From: Riptortus pedestris
Taxonomy: Eukaryota > Arthropoda > Insecta > Hemiptera > Alydidae
DNA: 64,000 bases
Direction: 5' to 3'
Assembly: GCA_019009955.1 (NCBI GenBank)
Contig: CM032228.1
Coordinates: 174,878,501 to 174,942,500 of the forward strand
Position numbers and translations under genes: made by a program. Below are positions 11,714-25,055 of the stretch, one piece after another. The notes beneath the pieces were generated by a model, which was not told the DNA's origin, searched no databases, and saw nothing but the letters and a program-made list of their open reading frames with translations. Position 1 is the first letter of the stretch. Each line of letters starts with the position of its first letter.

Positions 11714-12167
11714 TACTATTATATAAAATTGAATATAAAATGATATAAATGTATGATCTTAATAACACCCTTACTTGTCAATTTCTTTAAAGAACTCCCC
11801 ACCAACAAAATGATTGAAAACCCCTTTTACCCAATCAGCACTCCGTTTATTAAGCCTCTTTCAGAGAAAATAGGAGATAGTACAAGCGGGCATCAAGTCC
11901 GCTTACCGGAGCAAGAAGTCCGTGAAGAATCTATTCGCCAAAGGTGAGGTGTTCGGTTCAGATGCCAAATTAAAGTGTGCTAAGTGTCCATAATTATACT
12001 TAAGTTAGTAAATTACACAGCTGCAAAGGCCTTTCTCCTAATTTTGGTAAGGAACTCTCAAACGATTGTATGCTTTCTATAATGGACGTCAAATGAATGA
12101 AAATTTTAGTTCATGATCAGCACGTAAATACGCGATCTATATTAGGAATATTCCAAATTCAAAGATC
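11714..12167. other. AT-rich interval, no gene seen
   Basis: A 64-residue frame at 11753-11947 has no recognisable motif and no supporting splice signals. Confidence 0.4.
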
Positions 12168-12169
12168 TA

Positions 12170-12382
12170 AACTGCATAAAAAAGAATAGGGATATTGGCT
12201 GTTTTGTGGTATGTATGGGGCCTAGCATATTTATTTTTTTATTATTATAAATATCATTAATACTTATTAGAAATTATTGTCTTTTTTCCCCCCATTAAAA
12301 AGAAATTTAATTAAGATCGATTTAATTAAAATTAATAGGATAAGAAAAAATAACCAATATCCCTATTCATTTTTGAGCAGTA
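12170..12382. mobile_element. Tc1/mariner-type MITE
   Basis: Terminal inverted repeats of about 30 bp: the left begins ACTGCATAAAAAAGAATAGG near 12171, and the right, read on the other strand, begins ACTGCTCAAAAATGAATAGG near 12381. Both continue GATATTGG. TA dinucleotides flank both ends (12168-12169, 12383-12384). An ACTGCTCAAAAA-like terminus and TA target are typical of the Tc1/mariner superfamily. The 213-bp length and lack of coding sequence make it non-autonomous. Confidence 0.75.
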
Positions 12383-12384
12383 TA

Positions 12385-13235
12385 TTTATAGTGAAAAGTG
12401 GTTACAGGCTGAGAAATAGGCTCTTTAAAAGTCTCCTTTTAATTTAGAGTGCCATTTCTTAATTGCTAGTGCGTGTTTGGGAGTGAGAGTGTTTCTTCGG
12501 CTTAAAGCATCCATGCTGCCATCAAAGTGAGTATCAACAACATATCTTTACAGTCGAATAAATGTTTTATCTTGATGTTTCAAATTCCCTTTAACGCATT
12601 TCTGTAGGCCGTTTACTTGTCATAGTTTCTCAGTAATGAATAGTGTGTGCGTGCGTAAGTGTGTTCAGACTAAAATTTTTTAAAAAAGTAATTTATGTAA
12701 GCAAACGTATCCTAGTAAGGCTAATATGGAAGGGGTATCTTTTTTATAGTTTACAAGGAATCGAACCCACGACTGTAGGTTTGCCGTGAGTTTTAAGTCC
12801 TGCGCATTAATGCATGTCTCTGCCACGACTTCTATAAGTACTATAGACAGCTAAATTTAGATATGTAAGATATAGAAAATAGACTATAATCATAAAAACA
12901 CAACAACATATTATTAGTATATTGGGTACGATTAAATTAACCTTGTAAAGCCAAAACAAAAATGATTATTGCTCCTTGATAACAGTAATTACAACCCACC
13001 ACATTTTTCTGGATTGTTCTCCTGGCAATTCCCATGATTCAGATTGTTCATTACAATTGAAGGTAAAGTGAGCAGCATTTTTAATCAATTAAAGTACCTT
13101 AATTTTAGTGTAATTTATTTATCAAAATATTCCAGTGTGTCGGTTATTTTAGTTTGTTACTCTCCGTAGGAAATATTTACAGTTCAAATGCACTTATTAA
13201 ACAATTGTTTTAATAAGCCTACACATTTATAAATT
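12385..13235. other. AT-rich interval, no gene seen
   Basis: No SINE, HINE or reading frame of interest was recognised. Confidence 0.5.
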
Positions 13236-14006
13236 AACTATGATGTGGCTACCTGGACATTCAGGCATAAATCAAAATACTAACATCGACAAAGAAGAAC
13301 ATCTATTAAAAAGTATTAAAAACACTTGTACTAAATGCCTGGACTCCGATTGGTTACACACTAACAAACCCCGAGAAATTCTAAACAAGTCAATCAAGGA
13401 AAATCACCAGCCGAGATCAAGTGTTGTAGACTAGATCGAACATTCCCTGCTTACAAATTATACCTCATAAACATGAAAGATCGAAATCTATATGGTCTCA
13501 TTGCAACAAAATATTGACTATTAAATATCTCCTGACTGACTGCAGAAGATGAGGACATCTTAACTTACCGTATGACTTGTACGATTTATAAACAGAAGGT
13601 AATCCACATATTCATACTCTCTTGAAGAAAATTGACATTTGCAAGAAACTTTAAACCTCATTCTACTCATTTTCCCACTCAAAGTTTCATTTCAATTACA
13701 TACTAATCTTGTGTGTTAGTGTGTGTTCGCGCGTGTGTGCAAAAACCAAAGTATAACTGTAAAAAAAATATTTAAACGTGTACCTCGAAATTCTTCATTT
13801 CATGTACTTATCATGCAAGGATTTAATCCCAAAATGTATGGTATTAACTAGTTTTAATTTAGTATCTCCTTCCTCAATTTTATTTCACTATATTTTATTT
13901 TATGTTTTATTAACTTTGTAGACATTTAACTTTTACATTAAGGGATGAAAATAAATAACACTGAGCTACATCGCCTCGTTGCAAAGCTTATCAAATAAAT
14001 AAAAAA
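13236..14006 (+). mobile_element. I-group non-LTR retrotransposon, 3' fragment
   Basis: The 13240-13434 frame opens with MWLPGHSGI, the block at the C-terminal end of RNase H domains in I-group non-LTR elements (normally WxPGHxGI then NExAD). The acidic/asparagine block after it is altered. Downstream frames are broken: remnants such as PAYKLYLINMKDRNLYG and a cysteine-poor knuckle region are seen across stops. A T-rich 3' region follows and ends in GAGCTACATCGCC...AAATAAATAAAA, the same 3' end as the copy at 24370-26600. It is 5'-truncated and dead. Confidence 0.6.
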
Positions 14007-15270
14007 CTAATTTATTTATAGTTATCATAGATTTTTTTGTAGTAAGAACTGGGTAAATATGTTAAGAAATTCCAAATATTTACTTTAGCTCAAGAGATGG
14101 TTCAACGATTTCACCCTTAACGTTATTTTATCTAATATATGTTTCATTACCCACTATATGTTTCATTCGGTCTCTTTAGAATTTTTTCTCCTTTTTTGTA
14201 ACTAGGCTTCAAGTACTGATCTCGAAGTATAGAACTAATGATTATTACAATTGCTTATTTTTTTTTCATGTGCGAATTCTTTGTGTCATTGAATTCTAGC
14301 AACTGATAATAAAAAGAATTCCCAAATATATGAAAGCATATTATTTATTAATTTATTCAGGAGCACTCGTAACTAGGTGAATAGGCTCTACGTTTAACAA
14401 TATAAAACAAAAACAAATATAGACAAATAACCAAAAATGAACCCAACAAATACAAATTAATAAACAGAACACACAAAATTAAACGGAATAAAAAAACATT
14501 TAATATCCTTAAAAAAGATAAATCCCTATATACTAGAACATTAATATTCTTTAAAATTGTTCAAAATTATATTAAATTGCTCTGGGAGAAGATGAATTTT
14601 GTAAAACCAGTTCAATTTTTAAAGGTGATTTAATGTATTGTCGATTGTTCCTGCAGTTAGTCTATAGTATTTTAAGGTTATTAGTTCCTGACATGTTCCG
14701 CAGAGAGGTATTACAAACAAACAAAGCATATTAATAGTTAGTTACTCTTACATACTAGTTTGTGTTACACCATACGCAGCTTTGGTTAATCAAAATCATC
14801 TGTCCAGAGAAAGTAGCATAGTTAATTATTGGATCGGATGAATATCTGCAGGATATGAAAGGGATTTTGAGTGGTTGTGTTTTAGCTTGAAACTTAATCA
14901 ACTATAACGCACGCAATTTAGGAAAGATGAAAATGGGTTAAAGACGAATTCGGAAACAATTGGTTGAAAGTAGAAGAAATACTTTTACTTACTTTGTCAA
15001 AATGAAGAGACCTGCAAAGAGCTTATGAATCTTAATAACAAACAAATCTGAGAAATTGTCCACATAAAATTATATTATGTATCATATTTCAGTATAAAAT
15101 TTACTAATAAATTTAAAAATGTTTTTGTTAAATAAAAATTATGAATCAACATCAAAACAATGGGATGATATGGAGAACAATGTTTTACCATGAAAACGAT
15201 CTGCAGATTGTCCGAAATTTAAAAGACGTAGTAAATTACCTATGTTTTACTTTAGTATTTTAACCTTTGT
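14007..15270. other. AT-rich interval, no gene seen
   Basis: No recognised element or gene. Confidence 0.5.
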
Positions 15271-15757
15271 AATATATTCAAATACACTACTTTATTTTCA
15301 TAGTCATACAATACAATAATCCATTCTTTTGTTTTACACATGTTTCTTTTTATCAAATGTTAAATAGAATGTATCTTCCCCTTAACGACATTGGGAAAAC
15401 CACTTCATAGCGTCTTCCTGGGTTAGTCGGTGCTGGAATCCAACTACACCGGTCTTCCTGGTATTCCTGTGGTTGCTCAGCGCACTCAATGCCATCACTG
15501 TCTTTTTCTTCTAATTCAATACTCCTAAATGTAATATCAAGCAATCTAACACTACTTTTACAATCAGGGGGCAATCCCACTGGCATTGTGGGTATTTCAG
15601 AATGTTTCTCAAATGACAAAGTTGACGGGGGACTTTTTGCACTCATAATATTTTTATTATTTTTTAATCCTCGTCGGCAATATATTCAAATACATCACTT
15701 TATTTTCATAGTCATGCAATACAATAATCCTCATCATATGTTAAATACAATTTATTG
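15271..15757. repeat. pair of direct repeats flanking the 97-residue frame
   Basis: AATATATTCAAATACA...TTTATTTTCATAGTCAT...CAATACAATAATCC appears at 15271 and 15679. The right copy lacks about 25 bases present on the left before a shared ATGTTAAATA. Identity in the shared part is high. Confidence 0.75.
15353..15646 (-). CDS. hypothetical 97-residue frame, candidate exon or relic
   Basis: An open frame on the minus strand starts MSAKSPPSTLSFEKH and ends at RGRYILFNI. It has a balanced amino-acid composition with an acidic middle (ELEEKDSDG) and higher G+C than its flanks, unlike the random frames nearby. No known domain was recognised. A second minus-strand frame across the same bases gives QHRLTQEDAMKWFSQC, so the true frame is uncertain, or a frameshift is present. 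It lies between two copies of a 78-97 bp direct repeat (15271-15369 and 15679-15757), so it may belong to a small transposed or duplicated unit rather than a host gene. No promoter or splice signals are convincing. Confidence 0.3.
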   Translation of the reverse strand: MSAKSPPSTLSFEKHSEIPTMPVGLPPDCKSSVRLLDITFRSIELEEKDSDGIECAEQPQEYQEDRCSWIPAPTNPGRRYEVVFPMSLRGRYILFNI

Positions 15758-15830
15758 AAATACCAAAACACTTTTTATCATATCGACTGTGTTGATTGAA
15801 AAATTGTTTTGTTCCTGGTGTTCTTTTTCG

Positions 15831-15972
15831 AGGCTATATTCAAAATCATTTTATATTATTCACCTGACTTTGAAGTAATTGGAAGTAATATATCGATATT
15901 TTCATTTACTGAATGATTTAATCAATTTTTTATGTATCCTGTAAAAGTAATTTTTTTGACATACGAGGCTGC
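15831..15972 (+). repeat. dispersed repeat, copy A (copy B at 37092-37228)
   Basis: Shares GGCTATATTCAAAAT, AATTGGAAGTAATATATC, TTTTCATTTACTGAATGATT and TGTAAAAGTAATTTTTTT, in the same order and orientation, with 37092-37228. An unclassified old interspersed repeat. Confidence 0.75.
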
Positions 15973-17700
15973 TGGTCAACACTGTCGATATATTAAATAC
16001 AATATACCAAAACCTTAATACTTTGCTAATTGATATGTTTCGCGAAAAAATAAAACTGTAGTGAACGAAATAAAGGAAGCCATGAAATGAACTCTCCCAT
16101 CTTCTTCGTGCATTCATTTCATTCCACTGCTAAACACATTTCACTGCTGGAAAATCCTTTCAGAAGTAAAGGTCTTTAAATGTATCGCACATAAAGCGGA
16201 ATTACCAAAGTTGTAGTGATACTGAGAAGCATGTCATGAGGGCTTGTTCCCAGCCATGAATGGATGACTTCTCTGGGGTGATTAGGAATTATGGTATGAT
16301 CTCTTTGATTGTTTCTTCAAGCTCTATCTTTGCTTCGCCTTTTATTTACTAGAATTATCTATTGAGCTCAGTTACTAGTAAAACATTTTAACGAAAACTA
16401 GATCATTCGTTTCTTGGTCCTGTGATTTCCGTAAGCTCTGCCAGATTAATTGTTTCGTAATTAATTTTTTAATGGTTTTGCCATATTCTATTTATTCTGC
16501 TTGGAATTGAGAGCATGTCTCTCTTAAATTAATTTTACACAGCATTCAGAGACCTACTACACATTGGATTAGGACTAATCGTTCTGGAATTCCATTTCAT
16601 GAGAATATAAAACGAATCGAAATTGGACTTCACAGAGCGCCGTGCAATCACAGGAGCTTTCCCGGAGATTATCCAATCTCTTTCTACTCTTTTTTTCACC
16701 AACGGAATTTCCACCCTAATTAGATATTTTAGCTGTAGTGCTATTTTCTGGCGGACTCTCCTATCTACTTAAGACAACAGTCTTATGTTCTGTATCAACA
16801 GAATACAAATAATCTTTTTAATGTTAGTTAATAATCTCATGAATTCCTTGTTTCAAGAAAGACTTATAGGGGACCTCTGAAAAATACCTGATTAAAATAC
16901 AGGAACAATTTTTTTTACGCTAGAGTAAGCAACCATCAATAACCAAAACATCTGTCATCGGTGAAACGTAATCCAAATACTGTTATATTTCCCAATAATT
17001 ATAAGTCACTGTAATTCAAACTCAAAAACCATCATGATAATCTTTTCGAATACGTTATCAATACCACGATAAGTGTTTCTAGCTATACGTTGAATCATGA
17101 TCTGGTGTTTACTGTGATCTGGAATGATTGAAATAAAATGATGATTGTTAAATCAGCGAACAGTCACATTAACAATTTTAATAAATCAAGTACTATTAAG
17201 AACTTTGAAATAGAAGTAATGGGACGCTACTGTAGAGCATGCCGCCTGGTTTTAAAATATTTTAATAAGAGTTAGACATTCCCTAAGCTGTCATGCGTAA
17301 ATGAAATTATTATAAATTATATAATGAATTTGTATCAGCTATTCTGTTCGCCTGGGGAAGTAACGAGATTAAAGAAACGTTTGTTTAGGTTGCAAATTTA
17401 TTCATTTCGAATGAAATAAATCATATTCCCATGATCTAAACTTCAATATAAGTTACGATTCTCCATATTCATACATTAACAATAAAAACCAACATACTGA
17501 TATTTAGTATGTGTATTTAGAATATTGGTTGTCAGCTTATCTCAGATTCTTAAATCAAAAAATGTTATATAAGGAATTTAAATTAACTTATATGGTAAGA
17601 TTGCAGGTTGCCCTCTCACAAGGAAATAGAGAATGTTTTCCTCCATTATAACAATAAGTTCGTTAACTGAAATAATATATAGAAATATTACGTTCTAATA
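15973..17700. other. AT-rich interval, no gene seen
   Basis: No recognised element. Short frames only. Confidence 0.5.
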
Positions 17701-17724
17701 TTCGTACGTGTAACGTTAAAATTG

Positions 17725-18330
17725 TCTAACTTCTTTAACTAAAACTTCCCAATCATGAAAATGGTTTTTATTTGCTTTGACATGACAGTGTTTATCCTTA
17801 AACATAAACATTCTAAATCATAAAATGGTTACATTTACATTATTAAATATCACTCTCTTCTTTAAATCATACTTCCTAAACCAAAAAATGTTTATACTTT
17901 CAATGTTAATTTTTTGTCTTCTTTAACTCATGCTTCTTAACAATGAAATGTTTATATTTTCCGTGTTACACCTCCCCCTATTCTTTAACGAGTTTCTTAA
18001 ACCATAAACTTTTATTATTGGCAACGTTAAGAGTGTCCGTTTTCTTTTAGCCAAAATGACTAAACTTGTGTATTAAAAAATGTTAAGTTCGTTTCTCTTG
18101 AATGCTCAATATCAAAAATGTTTATATTTCCGGTGTTACTTTTGTTTCTTCTTTAACTTAGTCATTTAAAACCATAAAGAGCTATGATTTCAGTGCATTT
18201 ATCATCTTTAAAATAAATGTTGTTAACCATAGCATTTTATATCTGGACTGTTAAATATGTTCCTCATCTTCAATTGAAGCTATCTACATCATAAAATCTT
18301 AGTTTACAATTTATTTTCATTTTATATTAA
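17725..18330. repeat. ancient degenerate tandem repeat, 61-62 bp period
   Basis: The phrase TTCTTTAACTCATGCTTCTT with following ACCATAAAATGTTTATATTT and CGTGTTA recurs, decayed, at 17731, 17858, 17919, 17981, about 18042 and 18149. The steps are 127 (two units), 61, 62, 61 and 107. Divergence between units is substantial, in contrast to the 70-bp satellite at the left edge. Confidence 0.65.
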
Positions 18331-19444
18331 CTAATCTGGTGATGTTAATCGATTCCCTCCAATAAGGGAAGATATATCATCTTCAGGGTTTGTGAAGTTA
18401 GAGTAACGCTAGCCTCAGCGCAGTTCCCTTGATACCATTCATAATCTCCATGGCACTCAGTTCTTCAACACTGGGCATTATGCCTAATTTTCTGATTTTT
18501 GGAAGTCGTGAAGTTAGTGCCGCTGGGAACCGCTATCTAAATAAAATGTTAATATTAATGAGGAGAAAATGTTTTATTGTCATTTCAGAAGGATGCTCCA
18601 TTTAACCTATGAAGTAAGCGGCTAATAAACTTGACTTTAATCATCCATTGTTGAAACGTTCAATAAACGGGAGGCGAGGTTTGCGATGAAACCAAATAAC
18701 ATTTTTATTTTCAACCTGGCTGGAAACGTGCAGATAATCCGTTCGAATTTGCTGTAGAGGCATTAAGTGAACGCTAATTAATAATGAAACAATGCTCAAT
18801 ACACAATATACAGTATTTAGACACTTTGTGTGGGTTGTAGTTTCCTGTTTTCTGTCTTATTCACATACTAACTGATTAGCGGAAATAATATATTAACTGT
18901 GAATGTTTCCTCTGGCTTTAAACGCTTCCTCTACTGGCAAGGAATATGAACTTGAGCAGCTATTTTTTTTCAGGGAGATGTGTCTGAGAAATACAAAGAA
19001 CGTATATTATTTAAATCAAGACAGAAAAAAAAATACAAATACTAATTTCCTTCTCTCAGAACAATTAGCATTACAAAAGGAAGAAACACTTCCGCGACAT
19101 TTGTCAAAGAGTTACAATTATTATTAATGAACAAGTATATTGTCATTGGAATACCAACATGCGCTATGAGTAAGGAATGTGACTGCAGCTACATATTAAT
19201 GGAGAGAAACAGCTACTTACTAATTACTGGCCCTTCTTTATTGATTAAAACATTCTCATTTTAAAAATTGTCAATTACAATAATAGTAATAATTGGTATT
19301 TGTGTTGTAATGTGACTCACGCATAGATTAATTTTCAACTAGTGGCAAAAATAATGGAGTTAGTTCTTATACGACTTCTCCCCTACCTTTCATATATTTA
19401 TATTTTCCCCTCTAGCACGTAAATTTATAAGTTTAAATCATACT
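18331..19444. other. AT-rich interval, no gene seen
   Basis: A 74-residue frame at 18903-19127 has no recognisable motif. Confidence 0.5.
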
Positions 19445-19622
19445 TTAAAATGGTAAACTTTCAGTGGTGAGTTCGATTTCCGCGTGGGTAATAGGAATTT
19501 ATTTAGTGACGGACTCACTAAATGAAATCCTTAGCCCCACCCTGGCTAGAAAAGAGTGGTAACCCATAGATAACTCTTCCCAATTAGCCATCGTAGCAAA
19601 AAGTGGACGTTAATAAATAATT
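19445..19622 (+). mobile_element. tRNA-derived SINE, 5'-truncated
   Basis: Begins inside the tRNA-like head (GGTAAACTTTCAGTGG), with B-box region GAGTTCGATTTCCGC. The body is complete: ATTTAGTGACGGACTCACTAA, CCCACCCTGGCTAGAAAAG, GTGGACGTTAATAAATAAT. Confidence 0.82.
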
Positions 19623-20139
19623 TAATGTAATCATTCTTTCAAGATGTTCGAATATTTGTGGCATAATTGAGAGAAGTAGTTATTCCTTAAATTCGGCCCC
19701 CTTCTTGCCTAAATTGACATTTACAACATGGCAGGGGAAAGACTGGAGGTTAGATTAATGTTGTAGCCTGCATACTGGTACTGGCTAATGCCTGTCTTTA
19801 GTTAGCCTATGCAGGCTACAGGCTACCGAGGGATGGCTGTCTAAAGACTCTGGCTTTAAATCGAATGTTCTTTGCACATTTCTTTAGTGGTGTGAATGGA
19901 ATTTTCCTCATGATGCCTTTATTGGTGGATGGTCTGATGCAGAAGGCAATGTGAAACCATTGCATGTCTTTGTGACCCTCTTATTCCCTTGTTCGGGACC
20001 ATGAACCTCAGGAATGCTTGTTCACGAGATCGATTGCCAGGTATATCCTGTAAATACAACATTTCTTCCTGTACCTATCTAAATAAATGTTAGTCCTCAA
20101 CGTCATATTTATGCTACAGGACATTTACAGAAAGGAAAG

Positions 20140-20281
20140 TGAGTTACTTCTAGCCAAGGTGGATTTTTTTAGGTGAGCTCGTCACTAAATAAATTCCTGT
20201 CACTTAAATGGGGATCAAATCGGAGGTACTAAGTTTATCAAGTGTTATATGATCAACGCCATCGCTTGCCTAACCTGAGCC
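20140..20281 (-). mobile_element. tRNA-derived SINE, diverged fragment
   Basis: On the minus strand it runs from GGCTCAGGTTAGGC (ending 20281) through the head to ATTTAGTGACGAGCTCACCT and CCACCTTGGCTAGAAGT. The tail half is missing. Confidence 0.7.
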
Positions 20282-22167
20282 TTATCTAGCACTAAAATTT
20301 CATCTTTATTTAGAAGAATGTTCTTCAGTAAGGAACCAAAAGGAAATTAGTCGGAATTGTGAAGTTTAAATAAGCCAGGGAATTCGTTTAGCTGACCACT
20401 TGATTACCGGCAATAGCCGCCTAAAACCCTTGTTTTTTCAAGAGCTGTTGAGCCATAGTGGGGACGTATCAAAGGATGAGTAGGTGTAAGTGAGTCTTTT
20501 TAGGATGTTTATATTTCCTTCATATGTTTGAAGAATATATTTTATCTTGTGAGCATTTTTTACCAGGGCCCTTTATGATAAGAAAAAAAAATCGGTGTCC
20601 AGTTTGGTGGAAAACTGCTTCCAAGTTGACAGCCGATCCTCAATTATTTATTAGGATTGTAACTACAAGAAGAAATGAGAAGTGATGAGGCAGTTTAGTG
20701 GGAGCTGATTTCAAGCAAATAACCATTTTAAACGAAATGCACACAAACACATCAACAGCTAGCGATGACGGTCTCTATCGAGAGGTGTGACAACAGTATA
20801 AAATAAATCTTTAAAACCTCCGTGTCATCAATTTAATTGTCTTAAGGTGTAAGTGTTAGTGGCTATTAGTTATACGGAAAAAAAATTTAATCATGGACAG
20901 AAGGCAACTATTGTGATTCCTCATTGATGCTTGGGACGTGAGTGTGAACTGGAATTCTCCTCAACACAATTACCGGAAACTTCCATTCAAAGTCTGAGTA
21001 AGTCCAATTAATGGCTACTACACAGGAATTATTATTCGACCTTCATCCTTCTCGGAATCTCTCGATGAATTTTTTCATGATGTAATTTATTATAATTTAT
21101 TTTTCATCTAGTTTTATAGTGTTAATTTCCTTTAACTGATTATATTTAATGCATTTCTATCAAGAAAGAACCACTTAATCTTTTCAGGAAGAGCAAGTGT
21201 GTCTAACCGAGTACAGAGTTCTTGATGTTAAACCAGAAGATGAATATGAAGATAAGAATACAAATATAGTTAATTCGTCACGGATAACTGTGGTTCTTAC
21301 TAGTGTTCTCCGCAATTGAATTGAAACAAAGGGATTTGATGAAATACTGCTAAGTAGATGAAAAAGTTTTTTATTTCACATTAACAACCAGAGTAGTGGT
21401 GCTATTAACTAGTTCGATGCATCTGAAATCAGAAATGCTTAAAAGTAATGAAGTTGCATAATTAATACTAGTAACTTTCAAACAACTTATTTTTTACCTT
21501 TGTATGTTGAAAACACCCCTCTGCAAATCTATTTTATTATTTATAAAATATTATTTAAACTCACATTTAATTGTAATATACCATAGTTGCTACACTACCT
21601 ATATGCTGAGAGGCTATTTAATTTGGTTTCCAAAACTCCATTGTTTGTGTTAGATTATTAATGACTGGCGCCACGAAGGTGAGTTAAGTGTCTGCTATTT
21701 CTTCGGCTTTCAAAGAATGTCAGAAGATGAAAAGCTGTGTCTTTTCTCTTGTAGCTAGGTGTAAAGGTTGATAGATTATTGAATTGGACCGATGAAACAA
21801 TGGACTGAATAAATATATATTTTTGTGAGTAGGTTAAGCGTTATTAATTGGTTTTGTTCAGGTAGGCGTGTATTTCCGGAAGGTGATAGGCTAGACAAAC
21901 GGTCGTAGGAGCTCGACGTGCTAAAGCATCCCTTATCGGCCTTTCCACTATTTCTGTAACATCACATGTCCACTGGGCTGAACCTACGTTATACGTTCAT
22001 TGAACTCTCCATCGTTCATCAACGAATCAATACCCTCTATGACGTATTGTATTGTAGCTTTGTTGAAGTTTTCCCTACTCCCACTGTCAAGAAGAATTAT
22101 TTTTTGCAGCTTACATTGATAACAATTCATTTCTTTAACACTTCCTGCAACCAGTTTCCATTAGGGT
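20282..22167. other. AT-rich interval, no gene seen
   Basis: No recognised element or coding motif. Confidence 0.5.
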
Positions 22168-22500
22168 CAAATATCCATCAACCCTTCCTAGGGAATGTGG
22201 AAAATGATGTCCGCTCAAAATTATATACATATATAGACATGTGTATGTGTGACTCTGTTTTTGTCTGATCAGTACCATTCTCGATATTTGAGCGTTTTAT
22301 GTGAAAATGAAGAACATGTTCGTTAACGGCTAAAATCCATCAAGTGGGAGGGGGGGGGGTTAGAAGAGGGAATTTTGAAAATTGGAAATATCTCCGTTTT
22401 TACGCGACGGATAGATAATTTGTGTAGAGCCAATCTTATTGCAAATGTAATGCTTCATAAATGTTGTTATGCACATTTTTTTACCTTGGTTACACTGATA
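22168..22500 (+). mobile_element. HINE-type element 3, diverged fragment
   Basis: Retains the order ATCCATCAACCCTTCCTAGG, GAAAATGATGTCCGCTCAAA, a decayed TA/TG tract, TTCGTTAACGGCTAAAATC, a G-run, ATATCTCCGTTTTTACGCG and CAATCTTATTGCAAATG. Both termini are lost. Older than the complete copies. Confidence 0.7.
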
Positions 22501-23301
22501 ATGAAGCCATTGATATCTGACATGATGTGTACTTTTTCTAATGCATTTTTTCATGCTGATTACAAATCAGAAAACTGTTTTGCTCTTTCAAGTTAGGTTT
22601 TGTTTTTAATGCATCGCCGAATTTTCCCAATAACGCCGTAGGTGCTTTCTTTAAATCGCTCTAGACCCTGTTCTAATTGTGCTAGGAAGGTGGGAGCCGT
22701 GCCATTTTACTCTATTAAGTATGGCCTTTCATATGACAAAATATTGTTTACAAATGACAAAGTAATAAATATTGCTGTGTACTTAAACATTATTACCTAG
22801 TCCTAAGCTCAAAATGATTTACATTTCCTCAATTATCAAACTTTTATGGTTTGCTTTTGATGTAAGCTTTGTTGAAGAAGATTAACTGTTATTTGAACGA
22901 GAATATTCACAGTTATTTTTACTCAAAATATTCAATTCAATAATTTATTTTGAATATGCGATTTATAGACTTTGTATAAATAATATTATTATATTACGTA
23001 CAGTCTCATTTCATTATTAGTTTGAAAACTCCAAAAAAACACTTTATATACCACTGCTGGTATAAAGTCGAAATGCAGCTTTGTTGTAAAGTAAAATCAA
23101 TTAAATCAAGCCATTAATAGAATAAAGATAGGTTTCAATTGAATATTCATTATCCTTTCCTATGTAGCTCAGTTACTATTAAATGAGGGCAACCGAGAAA
23201 CCTTTTCTATTATTATTATAATTATTTTTAGTCTCTGATGACTGGATAAAACTATAGCTTGAGTCACAACCAACCACTATAAGTATTTATTTGTTGTTCT
23301 T
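22501..23301. other. AT-rich interval, no gene seen
   Basis: No recognised element. Confidence 0.45.
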
Positions 23302-24294
<993 letters not shown>

Positions 24295-24385
24295 CAATGG
24301 GAATTTAAAAGTTTGTAAAGTATTCTAGCAGTGTCTAGTAGAACTGCGTTCTGGTGTTCTCTTATCAATCTTTCAGGCAAATGTA

Positions 24386-25055
24386 ACTACAAAAATGGTG
24401 CAATTTAACTGGTTTTAAGATATCGAGTGAAAATCCTAAATACACCATATTCACTCGTAAAAGAAGTTTTGAATGCCCACAACTGACTCTCAACAACACT
24501 ATTATAAACAAGACTGACGAACTGACATTTTTAGGACTTACATTTGACAGAAAACTCACATGGGTTTCCCATTTAAAAGGACTCATTAATAAGTGCAAGA
24601 AAAGCTTGGACTTATTAAGGGTACTTAGCAATTCTGCATGGGGAGCTGACAGATGTTCTATGCTTACTTTTTATCGTGCTTATACCAGGTCTTTGCTGGA
24701 TTATGGCTGTATAGCTTATTCATCAGCCAGTCCGAATACACTTAAAATGTTAGACACAATACACAACACAGGACTGAGGGTAGCAACTGGAGCCTTCAGA
24801 TCAAGCCCAGTAGATAGCCTCTGTGTCGAAGCAGGAGAACCTCCATTGGAATATAGGAGAAGGATTATCTGCTTAAAATTTCTTTTAAAATGTAAGGCAT
24901 TAGACGCACCATGCGTCAAAGTATTTTTAAATAACATACATTATAACAAATACATAGAAAAACACAGCAAGCATAAACCACTACTCATTCGCACTTCAGA
25001 AAACACTATTGATTCGAACATATTACAAACTCAAATACACTATAACAGAAACTAG
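24386..25055 (+). pseudogene. reverse transcriptase C-terminal part (non-LTR)
   Basis: Read from about 24392, the frame gives KWCNLTGFKIS, then KYTIFTRKRS, FLGLTFDRKLTW and LLRVLSNSAWGADR. These blocks follow the YADD box in non-LTR RTs: W-C-x(2)-T/N-G-x-K-I/F-S, then F-L-G-x-x-F-D-x-K-L-T-W. The thumb continues as YRAYTRSLLDYGCIAYSSAS and LDTIHNTGLRVATGAFRSSP, the typical IxNxxLRxxTGAFRTSP block. A frameshift near 24390 separates this from upstream FQANVTTK. The methionine at 24606 is merely internal. A TAG at 25053 ends the frame before SLPPW, so RNase H is separated from RT by one nonsense codon. The encoded enzyme would copy element RNA at a nicked target; this copy is inactive. Confidence 0.85.
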
